Shown: positions 7,603 to 17,136 of the stretch, in pieces
How positions within the stretch are numbered: position 1 is the stretch's first letter
How the letters are laid out: the number at the start of each line of letters is the position of its first letter
Origin: Kiloniellaceae bacterium
Lineage (GTDB): Bacteria > Pseudomonadota > Alphaproteobacteria > Kiloniellales > Kiloniellaceae
Assembly (NCBI GenBank): GCA_021776195.1
Contig: JAJFGK010000041.1
Span: forward strand, 1-36,649
DNA: 36,649 nucleotides
Direction of reading: 5' to 3'
The notes under the pieces: generated by a model
Database searches by the model: none
What the model saw: only the letters and a program-made list of their open reading frames with translations
What the model was told of the DNA's origin: nothing
Program-made: the position numbers and the translations under genes

Positions 7603-9324
7603 TCAGTTGCGGCCGCTGAGCAGGCCCCGGGCGATGACCTGGGCCTGGATCTCGGCGGCGCCCTCGAAGATGTTGAGGATGCGCGCGTCGCAAAGCACCC
7701 GGGAGATCACGTACTCCTCGGCATAACCGTTACCGCCATGGATCTGCAGGGCGTTGTCGGCGTTGGCCCAGGCGACCCGGGCGGCGAGCAGCTTGGCCAT
7801 GCCGGCCTCGATGTCGCAGCGCTTGTCGCTGTCCTTCTGGCGCGCGGCGAAGAGCGTCAACTGGCGCGCCATCATGGTCTCCACCGCCATCCAGGCGAGC
7901 TTGCCGGCAACCCGGGGGAAGGCGACGATTGGCTTGCCGAACTGGACCCGCTCGACGGCGTAGTCGAGACCCAGTTCCAGGGCGCACTGGGCGACGCCCA
8001 CGGCGCGGGCCGCGGTCTGCACCCGGGCCGACTCGAAGGTCGCCATGAGCTGCTTGAAGCCCTCGCCCTCGACCCCGCCCAGGAGATTTTCCGCCGGCAC
8101 CTCGAAGCCGTCGAAAGCGATCTCGTATTCCTTCATGCCGCGGTAGCCCAGCACCTTGATCTCGCCGCCGCTCATGCCGGCCGCCGGGAAGGGCTCGGCT
8201 TCGGTGCCGCGCGGCTTTTCGGCGATGAACATGGACAGGCCCTGATAGCCGGGCTTGTCCGGATCGGTGCGCGCCAGCAGGGTCATGATGTCGCTGCGCG
8301 CGGCGTGGGTGATCCAGGTCTTGTTGCCGGTGATGCGGTAGACCTCGCCGTCGCGCACCGCGCGGGTCTTCAGCGCGCCCAGGTCCGAGCCGGTGCCGGG
8401 CTCGGTGAAGACAGCCGTCGGCAGGATCTCGCCGGAGGCGATCTTCGGCAGCAGCCGGGCCTTCTGTTCGGCGCTGCCACCAAGGCGGATCAGCTCGGCG
8501 GCGATCTCGGAGCGGGTGCCGAGCGAGCCGAGCCCGATGTAGCCGCGCGAGAGCTCTTCGGTGACCACGCACATGGCGGTCTTGCCCATGCCCAGACCGT
8601 CATAGCCCTCGGGTACGGTCAGGCCAAAGACGCCCAGTTCGGAAAGCTGTTCGATGACCTCCAGCGGGATCAGCTCGTCGCGCTGGTGCCAGCCGTGGGC
8701 CGCCTCCCTGTGGTCCTCGGCGATGCGGCGGAATTGGTCGCGCACCATGTCCAGGGTTTCGTCGCCCAGCGCCGGATCGCCGAAACCGGTGGCCCCGCCG
8801 CCCTCGGCGAGCAACAAGGCAATGCGCTGGCGCGCCGCGCTGCCGCTGGCCGCGATCAGGTCGCCGACCGAGGGCAGCCGCAGGCCTTCCAGCGCCTCGT
8901 CGCCGAGACCCATATCCACCGGCCGCAGGATCTCGACCTGGCTGAGAGCGATGCCGCCGATCATCTGCTGCAGGTATTCGCCATAGGCGGTCTGCAGCAG
9001 CAAGGCCTCGAGCTCGCCCAGGGCACCAGCCTCCTCGAGCCGCTCGGCCCAGGCCAGCATCTGCTCCAGGGCGGTCACATAGGTGGCGAGCCAGGCAAAG
9101 CCGTGGGCGGCGAATTGCTCGGTTTCCAGCAGTCCGGCATCGACACGGCCGTCGGCCGAAACCCGGCCGGCAACGGCCGTGTTGGCCAGGGCGCGAAACT
9201 GCCGTGCCGCCTGCAGCGCGGCGCCGCAGGCCTGCAACAGGTTGGGCAGAACACGGCCCGTCCCAGCGCCGCCTGTCCCACCGCCGCCCTTCGCACCACT
9301 GCCCGGTCGCGCGGCCTTGCTCAT
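7603..9324 (-). CDS. mcd: (2S)-methylsuccinyl-CoA dehydrogenase
   Basis: A 573-residue flavin enzyme of the acyl-CoA dehydrogenase family that oxidises methylsuccinyl-CoA to mesaconyl-CoA in the ethylmalonyl-CoA pathway. An N-terminal extension of about 165 residues (ETEQFAAHGFAWLATYVTAL and following) precedes the dehydrogenase core, as in known Mcd proteins and unlike ordinary acyl-CoA dehydrogenases. The core shows FTEPGTGSDLGALKT (FAD/substrate loop), QFGKPI, QIHGGNGY and IFEGAAEIQ, whose first glutamate is the expected catalytic base. The first 25 residues are a Gly/Ala/Arg-rich leader and the exact start is uncertain. It lies 31 bp after ccr, in the same operon. Confidence 0.95.
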   Translation of the reverse strand: MSKAARPGSGAKGGGGTGGAGTGRVLPNLLQACGAALQAARQFRALANTAVAGRVSADGRVDAGLLETEQFAAHGFAWLATYVTALEQMLAWAERLEEAGALGELEALLLQTAYGEYLQQMIGGIALSQVEILRPVDMGLGDEALEGLRLPSVGDLIAASGSAARQRIALLLAEGGGATGFGDPALGDETLDMVRDQFRRIAEDHREAAHGWHQRDELIPLEVIEQLSELGVFGLTVPEGYDGLGMGKTAMCVVTEELSRGYIGLGSLGTRSEIAAELIRLGGSAEQKARLLPKIASGEILPTAVFTEPGTGSDLGALKTRAVRDGEVYRITGNKTWITHAARSDIMTLLARTDPDKPGYQGLSMFIAEKPRGTEAEPFPAAGMSGGEIKVLGYRGMKEYEIAFDGFEVPAENLLGGVEGEGFKQLMATFESARVQTAARAVGVAQCALELGLDYAVERVQFGKPIVAFPRVAGKLAWMAVETMMARQLTLFAARQKDSDKRCDIEAGMAKLLAARVAWANADNALQIHGGNGYAEEYVISRVLCDARILNIFEGAAEIQAQVIARGLLSGRN

Positions 9325-9355
9325 CGCCGTGGGGTCTCCCGGCCCTTCTTTGGGG

Positions 9356-10645
9356 TCAAACCTGGCCCGCCTCGATGGCGTCCTCCAGGGTGTGCAGGCC
9401 CGGGCGTTTGGCCTGGACCAGAACCGCCATGTTGCCCGGCTTGTGCTTGTTTCGCATCATCTTCATGTGGGCCCGGGGGATGTCGTGCCAGGCGAAGACC
9501 TCGGACATGCAAGGATCGATGCGGCGCTCGACCACCAGGTTGCTGGCCTGAGCGGCCTGCTTCAGGTTGGCGAAGTGACTGCCCTGGATACGCTTCTGGC
9601 GCATCCAAACGAAGCGCGCGTCCATGGTCAGGTTGTAGCCGGTGGTGCCGGCGCAGAAGACCACCATGCCGCCGCGCTTGACCACCAGGCAGGAGACCGG
9701 AAAGGTCGCCTCGCCGGGGTGTTCGAAGACGAAGTCGACATCGTTGCCCTTGCCGGTGAATTCCCAGATCGCCTTGCCGAACTGGCGGCAGCGCTTCAGG
9801 TAGTCGCCGAAATCGGCGCCGCCCACCGGCGGCAGTTGGCCCCAGCAGTCGAAGTCCTTGCGGTTGATTACGCCCTTGGCGCCGAGCGAAAGCACGAAGT
9901 CGCGCTTGTCCTCGTCGGAGATCACGCCGATGGCGTTGGCGCCGGCCGTGGCGATCAGCTGGATCGCCATGGAGCCGAGGCCGCCCGACGCGCCCCAGAC
10001 CAGAACGTTGTGACCCGGCCGCAGGATATGCGGGCGGTGGCCGAAGAGCATGCGATAGGCGGTGGCGAGGGTCAGCACGTAACAGCCGCTCTCCTCCCAG
10101 GTCAGGTGCCGCGGCCGCGGCATCAACTGCTGGGCCTGGACCGCGGTGAACTGGGCAAAGGACCCGTCCGGCGTCTCGTAGCCCCAGATGCGCTGGGAGG
10201 GCGAGAACATGGGATCGCCGCCGTTGCACTCCTCGTCGTCGCCGTCATCCTGATTGCAGTGCACGACGACCTCGTCGCCGATCTTCCAACGCTTCACCTT
10301 GGCGCCCACCGCATAGACGATGCCCACCGCATCGGAGCCGGCGATGTGATAGTCGGCCTTGTGGATGTCGAAGGGCGAGACCGGGGTGCCCAGAGAGGCC
10401 CAGACGCCGTTGTAGTTGACCCCGGCGGCCATCACCATGACCAGCACCTCGTGGCTGTCGGGCTGCGGCGTCTCGACGACCTCGACCTGCATGGCCGTGT
10501 CCGGCTCGCCGTGGCGCTCGCGCCGGATCGCCCAGGCATACATTTGCTTGGGCACATGGCCCAGGGGCGGAATTTCGCCGACCTCGTAGAGCTCCTTGAG
10601 TTCCACCTTGTCTTCACCCGCGACCGCTTCCACGACCTCGCTCAT
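9356..10645 (-). CDS. ccr: Crotonyl-CoA carboxylase/reductase
   Basis: The 429-residue protein is a medium-chain dehydrogenase/reductase that reductively carboxylates crotonyl-CoA with NADPH and CO2 to ethylmalonyl-CoA, the key step of the ethylmalonyl-CoA pathway. Evidence includes the family block RIWGYETPDGSFAQF, the nucleotide-binding VWGASGGLGSMAIQL, GANAIGVISDE and RKDFDCWGQLP, and the CO2-pocket elements NYNGVWA and GSHFA known from characterised enzymes. Its length is normal. The start at 10645 gives MSEVVEAVAG, typical of the family. It is transcribed away from ecm and followed by mcd. Confidence 0.97.
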   Translation of the reverse strand: MSEVVEAVAGEDKVELKELYEVGEIPPLGHVPKQMYAWAIRRERHGEPDTAMQVEVVETPQPDSHEVLVMVMAAGVNYNGVWASLGTPVSPFDIHKADYHIAGSDAVGIVYAVGAKVKRWKIGDEVVVHCNQDDGDDEECNGGDPMFSPSQRIWGYETPDGSFAQFTAVQAQQLMPRPRHLTWEESGCYVLTLATAYRMLFGHRPHILRPGHNVLVWGASGGLGSMAIQLIATAGANAIGVISDEDKRDFVLSLGAKGVINRKDFDCWGQLPPVGGADFGDYLKRCRQFGKAIWEFTGKGNDVDFVFEHPGEATFPVSCLVVKRGGMVVFCAGTTGYNLTMDARFVWMRQKRIQGSHFANLKQAAQASNLVVERRIDPCMSEVFAWHDIPRAHMKMMRNKHKPGNMAVLVQAKRPGLHTLEDAIEAGQV

Positions 10646-10742
10646 GGCCTTGTTCTCCCGATTCTCAATCGATGCTGCGCCGCGTCATGGCCCATGGGAA
10701 CCTCTCCTGTCCCCGCCCAGCACCTTGGTTTTGCCGACTTTC

Positions 10743-10785
10743 TTGACTCATAGCGGCCGGTTCGGTTTATTGCAACGCACAATAA
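10743..10785. promoter_or_regulatory. Divergent ccr/ecm promoter region with dyad
   Basis: The 204-bp ccr-ecm spacer is AT-rich here. Rightward, TTGACT (10743-10748) and TTTATT (10766-10771) are 17 bp apart. Leftward, TTGCAA (10770-10775) and TATGAG (10747-10752) are also 17 bp apart. A dyad TTATTG-N7-CAATAA spans 10767-10785, with TGCAACGCA at its centre. One regulator bound there could control both operons. Promoter and operator assignments are inferred from sequence only. Confidence 0.5.
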
Positions 10786-10849
10786 GTATTTATCTACGGT
10801 GCCAGGCGCTTTTTGCGCAACAATGTTTCAAGAACTGCCGGAGGCCGCG

Positions 10850-12889
10850 ATGGCGGAACGATTGGAGGGACGGGACCAGGGGGCGCCAGCCCCGGCGAGC
10901 CCGGAGACGGTTTCGCGCGACCGGCCCTGGCTGTTTCGCACCTACGCCGGCCACTCCACCGCCGCCGCCTCCAACGCGCTTTACCGCGGCAACCTGGCCA
11001 AGGGCCAGACCGGCCTTTCCGTGGCCTTCGACCTGCCGACCCAGACCGGCTACGACTCCGACCACCCGCTGGCTCGGGGCGAGGTCGGCAAGGTCGGCGT
11101 GCCGGTTTCGCACCTGGCCGACATGCGCCAGCTCTTCGAGGGCATTCCGCTGGAGCGCATGAACACCTCGATGACGATCAACGCGACAGCGCCCTGGCTG
11201 CTGGCGCTCTATGTCGCGCTGGCCGAAGAGCGCGGCCTGGCACGCGACCAGCTTGCCGGCACGACCCAGAACGACATCATCAAGGAGTACCTCTCGCGCG
11301 GCACCCACATCTTTCCGCCGGCCGCCTCGCTCCGGCTCGCCACCGACGTGGTCGCCTTTACCTACCGCGAGGTGCCCAAGTGGAACCCGATCAACGTCTG
11401 TTCCTATCATCTGCAGGAAGCCGGCGCGACGCCGGTCCAGGAGCTCGCCTTCGCCCTGGCCAACGCGATGGCCGTGCTCGACAGCCTGCGCGATTCGGGG
11501 CAGATCCCCGAGGCCGATTTTCCCCAGGTCGTCGGGCGCCTGTCCTTTTTCGTCAACGCCGGGGTGCGTTTCGTCACCGAGCTTTGCAAGATGCGCGCCT
11601 TCGTCGAGCTTTGGGACCGCATCACCGCCACGCGCTACGGGGTGAGCGACCCCAAGTACCGGCGCTTTCGCTATGGCGTCCAGGTCAACTCCCTGGGCCT
11701 GACCGAACAGCAGCCGGAAAACAACGTCTACCGCATCCTGCTGGAGATGCTGGCTGTCACTCTGTCGAAGGACGCCCGCGCCCGCGCCGTGCAGTTGCCA
11801 GCCTGGAACGAGGCCCTGGGGCTGCCGCGACCCTGGGACCAGCAGTGGTCGCTGCGGCTGCAGCAGATCCTGGCCTACGAGACCGACCTGCTGGAACACG
11901 GTGACATCTTCACCGGATCGACGGTCATCGAGGCCAAGGTCGCCGGCCTGGTCGCCGAGGCCGAAGCCGAACTGGCCAAGGTGGAGGCGTTGGGCGGCGC
12001 GGTGGCGGCGATCGACAGTGCCTACATGAAGACCCGGCTGGTCGAGAGCGCCAGCCGCCGGATCCAGGCCATCGAAAGCGGCGCCCAGACCGTGATCGGG
12101 GTCAACGCCTACGTCGAGAGCGAGCCCTCGCCCCTGACCGGCGGGGCCGACGGCGGTTTCATGGCCCCCGACACCGCCTCGGAGGCGGCCCAGGTCGAGC
12201 GCCTGCAGGCGTGGCGCGCGGCCCGTGACGGCGCCGCGGCCAGCCAGGCCCTGGCGGCGCTCTCGGCCGCGGCGGCGGCCGGCGAAAACATCATGGAGCC
12301 CTCGATCGCCTGTGCCCACGCCGGGGTCACCACCGGCGAGTGGGCCGAAACCCTGCGCCGGGTCCACGGCGAGTACAGGGCGCCCACCGGCGTGGCCGGC
12401 GCGGTGTTGCCGGCCGGCAACCTGCAGCGCCAGGAGGCCCTGCGCGGCGCGGTCGCGGCCTTTGCCGAGCGGATCGGGCGCAAACCCCGGATCCTGGTCG
12501 GCAAGCCGGGGCTCGACGGCCATTCCAATGGCGCCGAACAGATCGCGGTCTGGGCCGGCGAGGCCGGCTTCGAGGTGGTCTATCAGGGCATCCGCCTGAC
12601 CCCGGAGGAGATCGTCGCCGCGGCCCGCGCCGAGTCGGTCGATCTTGTCGGTCTATCGATTCTCTCGGGGTCGCACGTCGCCCTGGTCGAAGACCTGATG
12701 GCGGTCATGAAGACCGAGGGGCTGGGCGATCTGCCGGTCGCGGTCGGCGGCATCATCCCGGCCGAGGATGCCGCCACCTTGAAGCGGGCCGGCGTCGCCG
12801 CGGTCTACACCCCCAAGGACTACGAACTGACCCAGATCCTGGAGGATATCCTGGCGATCATCGAACGCGCCGAGGCCGCGGCGGCCTAG
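10850..12889 (+). CDS. ecm: Ethylmalonyl-CoA mutase
   Basis: The 679-residue adenosylcobalamin-dependent mutase converts (2R)-ethylmalonyl-CoA to methylsuccinyl-CoA. The N-terminal catalytic barrel contains GLSVAFDLPTQTGYDSDHP and TGSTVIEAKVA-type segments. The C-terminal cobalamin domain (about 545-679) has DGHSNG (D556, H558, G561) and the SxL and GG parts of the DxHxxG-SxL-GG signature. I picked ATG 10850 because GGAGG lies six to seven bases upstream; earlier in-frame starts lack one. Linkage to ccr and mcd distinguishes it from methylmalonyl-CoA mutase. Two GAA/GCC-rich helices near residues 385-410 may form a linker. Confidence 0.96.
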   Translation: MAERLEGRDQGAPAPASPETVSRDRPWLFRTYAGHSTAAASNALYRGNLAKGQTGLSVAFDLPTQTGYDSDHPLARGEVGKVGVPVSHLADMRQLFEGIPLERMNTSMTINATAPWLLALYVALAEERGLARDQLAGTTQNDIIKEYLSRGTHIFPPAASLRLATDVVAFTYREVPKWNPINVCSYHLQEAGATPVQELAFALANAMAVLDSLRDSGQIPEADFPQVVGRLSFFVNAGVRFVTELCKMRAFVELWDRITATRYGVSDPKYRRFRYGVQVNSLGLTEQQPENNVYRILLEMLAVTLSKDARARAVQLPAWNEALGLPRPWDQQWSLRLQQILAYETDLLEHGDIFTGSTVIEAKVAGLVAEAEAELAKVEALGGAVAAIDSAYMKTRLVESASRRIQAIESGAQTVIGVNAYVESEPSPLTGGADGGFMAPDTASEAAQVERLQAWRAARDGAAASQALAALSAAAAAGENIMEPSIACAHAGVTTGEWAETLRRVHGEYRAPTGVAGAVLPAGNLQRQEALRGAVAAFAERIGRKPRILVGKPGLDGHSNGAEQIAVWAGEAGFEVVYQGIRLTPEEIVAAARAESVDLVGLSILSGSHVALVEDLMAVMKTEGLGDLPVAVGGIIPAEDAATLKRAGVAAVYTPKDYELTQILEDILAIIERAEAAAA

Positions 12890-13006
12890 ATAGTCGAATC
12901 CGGAACCGCCACGAAGTGTGAGTCTCGTCACTTCCATGCCGCGGCGCGCGCCCCATCTGTCAGTCAGGCCCACCGGTCCACACTGGACAGAGCAAAGGAG
13001 CGAGCC

Positions 13007-13366
13007 ATGTTCGACCGTCAAAAGTCCTCTCATACGGCTGTGCAGACGCCAGTGACCAAGGTCTTCGCCGCCGCGCTTTTCGCCAGCGTCACCCTGTTGG
13101 CCGTAACCGCCCCTGGCAAGGCCCAGGCAGCGATGCCGACCTGCATGGACCGCAGTGTGCTGGCTCAGCAGCTCGACAAGAAGTTCTCCGAGGCCCAGGT
13201 TGCCGTAGGGCTAGCCGCCAGCGGCCAGTTGGTGGAGGTCTTTTCGAGCGACAAGGGCACGACCTGGACCATTGTCATGACCAGGGCCGACGGCACCAGT
13301 TGCGTGATGGCGACCGGGCAGGCCTGGCACGGCAAGACCAAGATTGTGGTCGGCGACCCGGCCTGA
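13007..13366 (+). CDS. Small secreted protein of unknown function
   Basis: A 119-residue protein with a Sec signal peptide: a basic N-region, a hydrophobic stretch at about 18-35 (VFAAALFASVTLLAVTAP) and an AQA-type cleavage site near residue 41. The mature part is about 78 residues, has two cysteines that could form a disulphide, and ends in a beta-rich TTWTIVMTRADGTSCVMATG segment. AAAGGAG lies just upstream of the ATG. I recognise it as a conserved-looking alphaproteobacterial periplasmic hypothetical but can give no function. It stands alone between ecm and the oppositely oriented hybrid kinase. Confidence 0.85.
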   Translation: MFDRQKSSHTAVQTPVTKVFAAALFASVTLLAVTAPGKAQAAMPTCMDRSVLAQQLDKKFSEAQVAVGLAASGQLVEVFSSDKGTTWTIVMTRADGTSCVMATGQAWHGKTKIVVGDPA

Positions 13367-13422
13367 TCTCTAACCCTGAATGTCCGCTTGAGCCTTTTTA
13401 CCGGCAACGAAAGGGGTGGTCT

Positions 13423-15861
13423 TCATTCGCCACCGCGATGGACCGCCAAGCGGTCGAGCCGGTCGAGGAAGTCACCTACCGGGTCACGCCCCGCGCTTCC
13501 CATTTGGCTCGACGCCTCACCCGGATCCGAGGTCTCCGGCGCCATATTCAAGATCGGCTGATGAACCTCCTCGCCCAGCACCTTGTCGATGGCCTTGAGC
13601 AGGAGGGACAGATTGATCGGTTTTGTGGCGACCGCGTTCATGCCGACCTCGAGAAACTTGCGGTCGCTGCCGACCATGGCATCGGCGGTGATGGCGATAA
13701 TCGGTGTCAGGCGGTTCGGCCCGACGGAGCGGCGGATCGCCAAGGTCGCGTCCATGCCGTCCATCTTGGGCATGCGGACATCCATCAAGATCACGTCGTA
13801 AGATTTATCCGCGGCGGCCGCGACAGCTTCCTCACCGTCCGCCGCGATGGCGATGCGGTGGCCGATCTGCCCCAGCAGTCCCATGAAGAGCATCTGATTG
13901 ACCCGGTTATCCTCGGCGACCAGGATGTCGAGGTGGCGGGTCGCGTCCGATCTTAGATCGGCGGCGGCGCGGTCAGCCAGGGGCACCTCGCCTTCGGCCC
14001 GCTCCAGGGGCAGCTCGAACCAGAAGACGCTGCCTCGCTCTTTGCGGCTGCTGGCCCCGATCCTGCCCCCCATCAACTCGACGAGTTGTTTAGAGATCGA
14101 AAGCCCGAGACCGGACCCGCCGTAGCGCCGGCTGGTCGAGCTGTCCTCCTGCTCGAACTTGCCGAAGACACGCTCGACGTCGTTCTCCGAAATACCGATG
14201 CCGGTGTCCGAGACCTCGAAGCGCAGATTCAAGCGGCCGTCCTCGAGTGGGCGACAGCTGACGGTAATCCGGACTTCGCCCTTGTCGGTGAACTTGATGG
14301 CGTTGCCCGCCAGATTGATCAGGGTCTGGCGCAGGCGCAGGGAGTCGCCGTGCAAACCCACGGGACAGTCGGGTGCAATCTCGCAAACCAGATCGATGCC
14401 CTTGTCTTCGGCGCGGTGAACCAGCAGGGCGGCCACGCCCTGCACCAGATTGGGCAGATGAAAATCAAGCGTTTCGATGTCGAGCTTACCGGCCTCCAGC
14501 CGCGACAGGTCGAGGATGTCGTTGATGATGCCGAGAAGCGTCTCGCCGGTGCGCCGGATGGTCACGACCTTGTCGTGCTGGTCGGCGGAAAGAGGGCTCT
14601 GCAGCAGCAGCTCCGCCATGCCCAAAACCCCGGTCAGCGGTGTGCGAATCTCGTGGCTCATGTTGGCCAGGAATTCGGACTTGGCCCGGTTCGCCACCTC
14701 GGCACGGTCGCGCGACAGGCGCAGCTCGTTCTCCGCCTTCTTGAGGGCCGTAACGTCGCTGCCGGTGCCGCGATAGCCGATAAAGTTGCCGGCCGCGTCG
14801 AAATGCGGCTGACCGTTGATCGATAGCCAGACGTTTTTGCCGCCAGGCAGGGTACGGGGGTGGACGAAGTTGCGAAACGGCCGCCGCGCGGCCAGGTCGG
14901 CGAGATGCCGGTGCCAGACTTCCGAATCGACATCGGGAATGCCGGTCTCCTCGCGGGTCTTGCCCAGCAAGAGGACGGGATCGACCCCGGTCAGATCGGT
15001 AAAGCGCTCGGAAAAGTAAGTAAAGCGGAGGTGACTGTCCATTTCCCAGAACCAGTCGGACGCCGCCGTGGCGAAGGCGCCAAAGCGCTGCTCGCTGGCA
15101 TCGATGTCGGTGCGATAGCGGCTGGCGAGCATCCCCAGAAGCTCGTTCATCGCCCGGGTCATCTCGCCAAGCTCATGCGGCGCGGCCTGGGTCACGGCAA
15201 ACTGATCGGCCAGCTCGGGGTGGCGCTTCGCGGCCAGGAGCATGGACCGGATCCGCAGGACCGGCTTGAGCGTGGTCTGCGCCAGCACGGCGATGCTCGC
15301 GCCGCAGACAACGATCGCGATCAAACTTGTCAAGACGACGAAGAGCCAGACGAAATCGCTCAGGTCCTGGTCGACCCCGCTGGCGTCCAGATTGACCACC
15401 GCGATGAAGGGACCATGCAGCGCCTCGCCCTGCCAGACGACGACCCGCCGCGACGAGTCGTCGCGTTGAACGGCGCCGCCGGCGACGTCGGCGGCATGAT
15501 CGAGTGTGACCAGGGGTGCCTCGCCGTAACGTCCGACCCGATCGCCCGCCCGGTCGTAGAGCGTCAGGCCGACAATCGGATAGAGATGATCTATCTCGCC
15601 GGCATCCAGGTTCGGGCCTGTCGCGCTACTCCCGAGATTCCGGTAGAGGCTGGCGTTGAGCAGGGCGAGGCCGGTGCTCTCCAGCCGTTTGACCAGCTCG
15701 CGCTCGAGATTGACATAGGAAGGCACGAGAACCGCGGCCTCGATCGCCAGCACGCAGAAGACCACAAAGGCGGTAACGCGAACGCAAAGGCGGCAGCGCA
15801 AGAAGGACCAACGTCCGTCTCGCGCGCCTTCCCGATCAGCTTGCTGGCCGGTTTCCGCCAA
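13423..15861 (-). CDS. Membrane hybrid sensor histidine kinase
   Basis: An 812-residue protein. Two transmembrane helices (about 28-50 and 170-195) enclose a periplasmic sensor of about 120 residues. A HAMP-like linker (195-250), a PAS domain (about 260-375), a HisKA domain with SHEIRTPLTG (H403), an HATPase domain (GNAIKF, DTGIGIS, GGSGLGLSI) and a receiver domain (about 645-765, phosphoacceptor D694, KP motif) follow. The best start is TTG 15861, preceded by GAGGAG at six bases. No Hpt domain and no neighbouring response regulator are present, so its output partner is elsewhere. The C-terminal 45 residues are disordered. Ligand unknown. Confidence 0.94.
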   Translation of the reverse strand: MAETGQQADREGARDGRWSFLRCRLCVRVTAFVVFCVLAIEAAVLVPSYVNLERELVKRLESTGLALLNASLYRNLGSSATGPNLDAGEIDHLYPIVGLTLYDRAGDRVGRYGEAPLVTLDHAADVAGGAVQRDDSSRRVVVWQGEALHGPFIAVVNLDASGVDQDLSDFVWLFVVLTSLIAIVVCGASIAVLAQTTLKPVLRIRSMLLAAKRHPELADQFAVTQAAPHELGEMTRAMNELLGMLASRYRTDIDASEQRFGAFATAASDWFWEMDSHLRFTYFSERFTDLTGVDPVLLLGKTREETGIPDVDSEVWHRHLADLAARRPFRNFVHPRTLPGGKNVWLSINGQPHFDAAGNFIGYRGTGSDVTALKKAENELRLSRDRAEVANRAKSEFLANMSHEIRTPLTGVLGMAELLLQSPLSADQHDKVVTIRRTGETLLGIINDILDLSRLEAGKLDIETLDFHLPNLVQGVAALLVHRAEDKGIDLVCEIAPDCPVGLHGDSLRLRQTLINLAGNAIKFTDKGEVRITVSCRPLEDGRLNLRFEVSDTGIGISENDVERVFGKFEQEDSSTSRRYGGSGLGLSISKQLVELMGGRIGASSRKERGSVFWFELPLERAEGEVPLADRAAADLRSDATRHLDILVAEDNRVNQMLFMGLLGQIGHRIAIAADGEEAVAAAADKSYDVILMDVRMPKMDGMDATLAIRRSVGPNRLTPIIAITADAMVGSDRKFLEVGMNAVATKPINLSLLLKAIDKVLGEEVHQPILNMAPETSDPGEASSQMGSAGRDPVGDFLDRLDRLAVHRGGE

Positions 15862-15954
15862 ATCGCACTCCTCGTCCTGAGCCGCGCTCTGAACTGGCGA
15901 TAAAACCCTAAGATTACATAGTATTGAATATATCGTTCCATGGTTAGAATTTGC

Positions 15955-17022
15955 TTAACCGTCACCGCTTGAAACCGCGGGTGCCTGTGGGGTCCCGTCA
16001 TCCTGCCCTAGGCAGTTTTCGAGCGCAGCCGCGTTGCCGCGCAGCAGATCACCATAGGCCGCCGGACCCGGCTCGAGGCCGGCGCCAAGCGGATCGAGGA
16101 CAGCGCTGCGGGCCGCCGTGTCCGCGATCACGTTATCGATCAGCTTGGGCTCGAACTGGGGTTCGGCGAAGACGCAGAGCGCGCCGTTGTCGCGAATGGC
16201 GCGGCGAATCTCAAACAGGCGCCGAGCACCCGGCCGCCGGTCGGGGCTGATCGCGATGGCCCCGACCGGGGACAGGCCATAGCGCGCTTCCAGGTAATGG
16301 AAAGCATCATGGACAACGGCGTAGGGCCGTCCGGCAAGCGGCGCCAGCCGCGCCTCGAGTTCGCGGTCGAGGGCCTGCAGTCCGGCGATCACCGCTGCGC
16401 TGTTGGCGCGATAGAGCACAGCCCGGGCAGGATCGACCTCTGCCAGGCTCTCGGCGATCGCCGAAACCATCAGCATCGCGTTGCCCGGATCGAGCCAGAG
16501 ATGCGAATTGAATGCCCCCCGATCCTCGGAAGCGTGGTCATGGCCGTGGCCATGATCGTGGCCGTGATCGTGGTCTTGATCCTCCTCGCGCGGATCTTGA
16601 CCGCCCCAGACCGCGTTTTCACGCTGCGGCAAAAGCCGCAAACCCGCCAGTCTGGAAAGAGCAATCACCCGCGCATCCGCCGCCAGACCGTGCAAGGGCC
16701 GCTCCAGGAAAGTCTCCAGCGAAGGGCCGATCCAGAAGACCAGATCGGCCCGTTCCAGCGCCGCGGCGTCGGAGGGGCGCAATGACAAATTATGGGGCGA
16801 GGCCGCGCCGCGGATCAGGAGATGGGGTTGGCCCACGCCCTGCATGACGCCGGCGACAAGGGAATGGAGCGGCATGATCGACGCCACGACGCGCGGCGCC
16901 GTCGGCTGCTGCTCGGCGCTCTGGGCGGGGCCGACGCCCGAAACCAGGACCGCCAGGACAAACAGCGCTGCCAGAATTTGCAAGGGGCGCCCAGAAGACC
17001 GCCGCGCCATCTCATCGGCCAT
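15955..17022 (-). CDS. znuA: Zinc ABC transporter periplasmic substrate-binding protein
   Basis: A 355-residue cluster A-I binding protein that delivers zinc to ZnuBC. It has a signal peptide ending near AQSA (about 36), an MPLHSLVAG motif with the first zinc histidine, a flexible His/Asp-rich loop (DHDHGHDHGHGHDH), SHLWLDP, and VHDAFHYLEARYGL supplying further ligands. ATG 17022 is chosen because GGGAGAA precedes it; an alternative ATG lies at 17043. It is divergent from zur-znuCB, separated by 114 bp containing two Zur-box-like dyads, so zinc repression is expected. Confidence 0.95.
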   Translation of the reverse strand: MADEMARRSSGRPLQILAALFVLAVLVSGVGPAQSAEQQPTAPRVVASIMPLHSLVAGVMQGVGQPHLLIRGAASPHNLSLRPSDAAALERADLVFWIGPSLETFLERPLHGLAADARVIALSRLAGLRLLPQRENAVWGGQDPREEDQDHDHGHDHGHGHDHASEDRGAFNSHLWLDPGNAMLMVSAIAESLAEVDPARAVLYRANSAAVIAGLQALDRELEARLAPLAGRPYAVVHDAFHYLEARYGLSPVGAIAISPDRRPGARRLFEIRRAIRDNGALCVFAEPQFEPKLIDNVIADTAARSAVLDPLGAGLEPGPAAYGDLLRGNAAALENCLGQDDGTPQAPAVSSGDG

Positions 17023-17073
17023 TGCTGAGTTCTCCCTGGTCATGCGCGCTATCCGTCTTGCTGGCGGCATTTT

Positions 17074-17120
17074 TGTAATGTTACAATATTGCACTTCGAA
17101 ACTGATGTTACAACATAACA
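17074..17120. promoter_or_regulatory. Two Zur-box-like operators between znuA and zur
   Basis: An imperfect palindrome TGTAATGTTACAATATTGCA covers 17074-17093, and TGTTA-CAACA-TAACA covers 17106-17120. Both match the AT-rich TGTTA/TAACA style of Zur operators in alphaproteobacteria. They occupy the spacer between divergent znuA and zur-znuCB, so one would be expected to repress each direction. The second lies only 17 bp before the zur ATG, consistent with autoregulation. Confidence 0.8.
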
Positions 17121-17136
17121 ATTGCAAGGAAGAATC

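Noticed and set aside
7738..10753. Long plus-strand frames opposite mcd and ccr
   Set aside because: Their translations are Arg/Gly/Leu-rich with no domains, while the minus strand encodes well-recognised enzymes.
10790..12523. 577-codon minus-strand frame opposite ecm
   Set aside because: Antisense shadow of the mutase; no motifs or ribosome-binding site.
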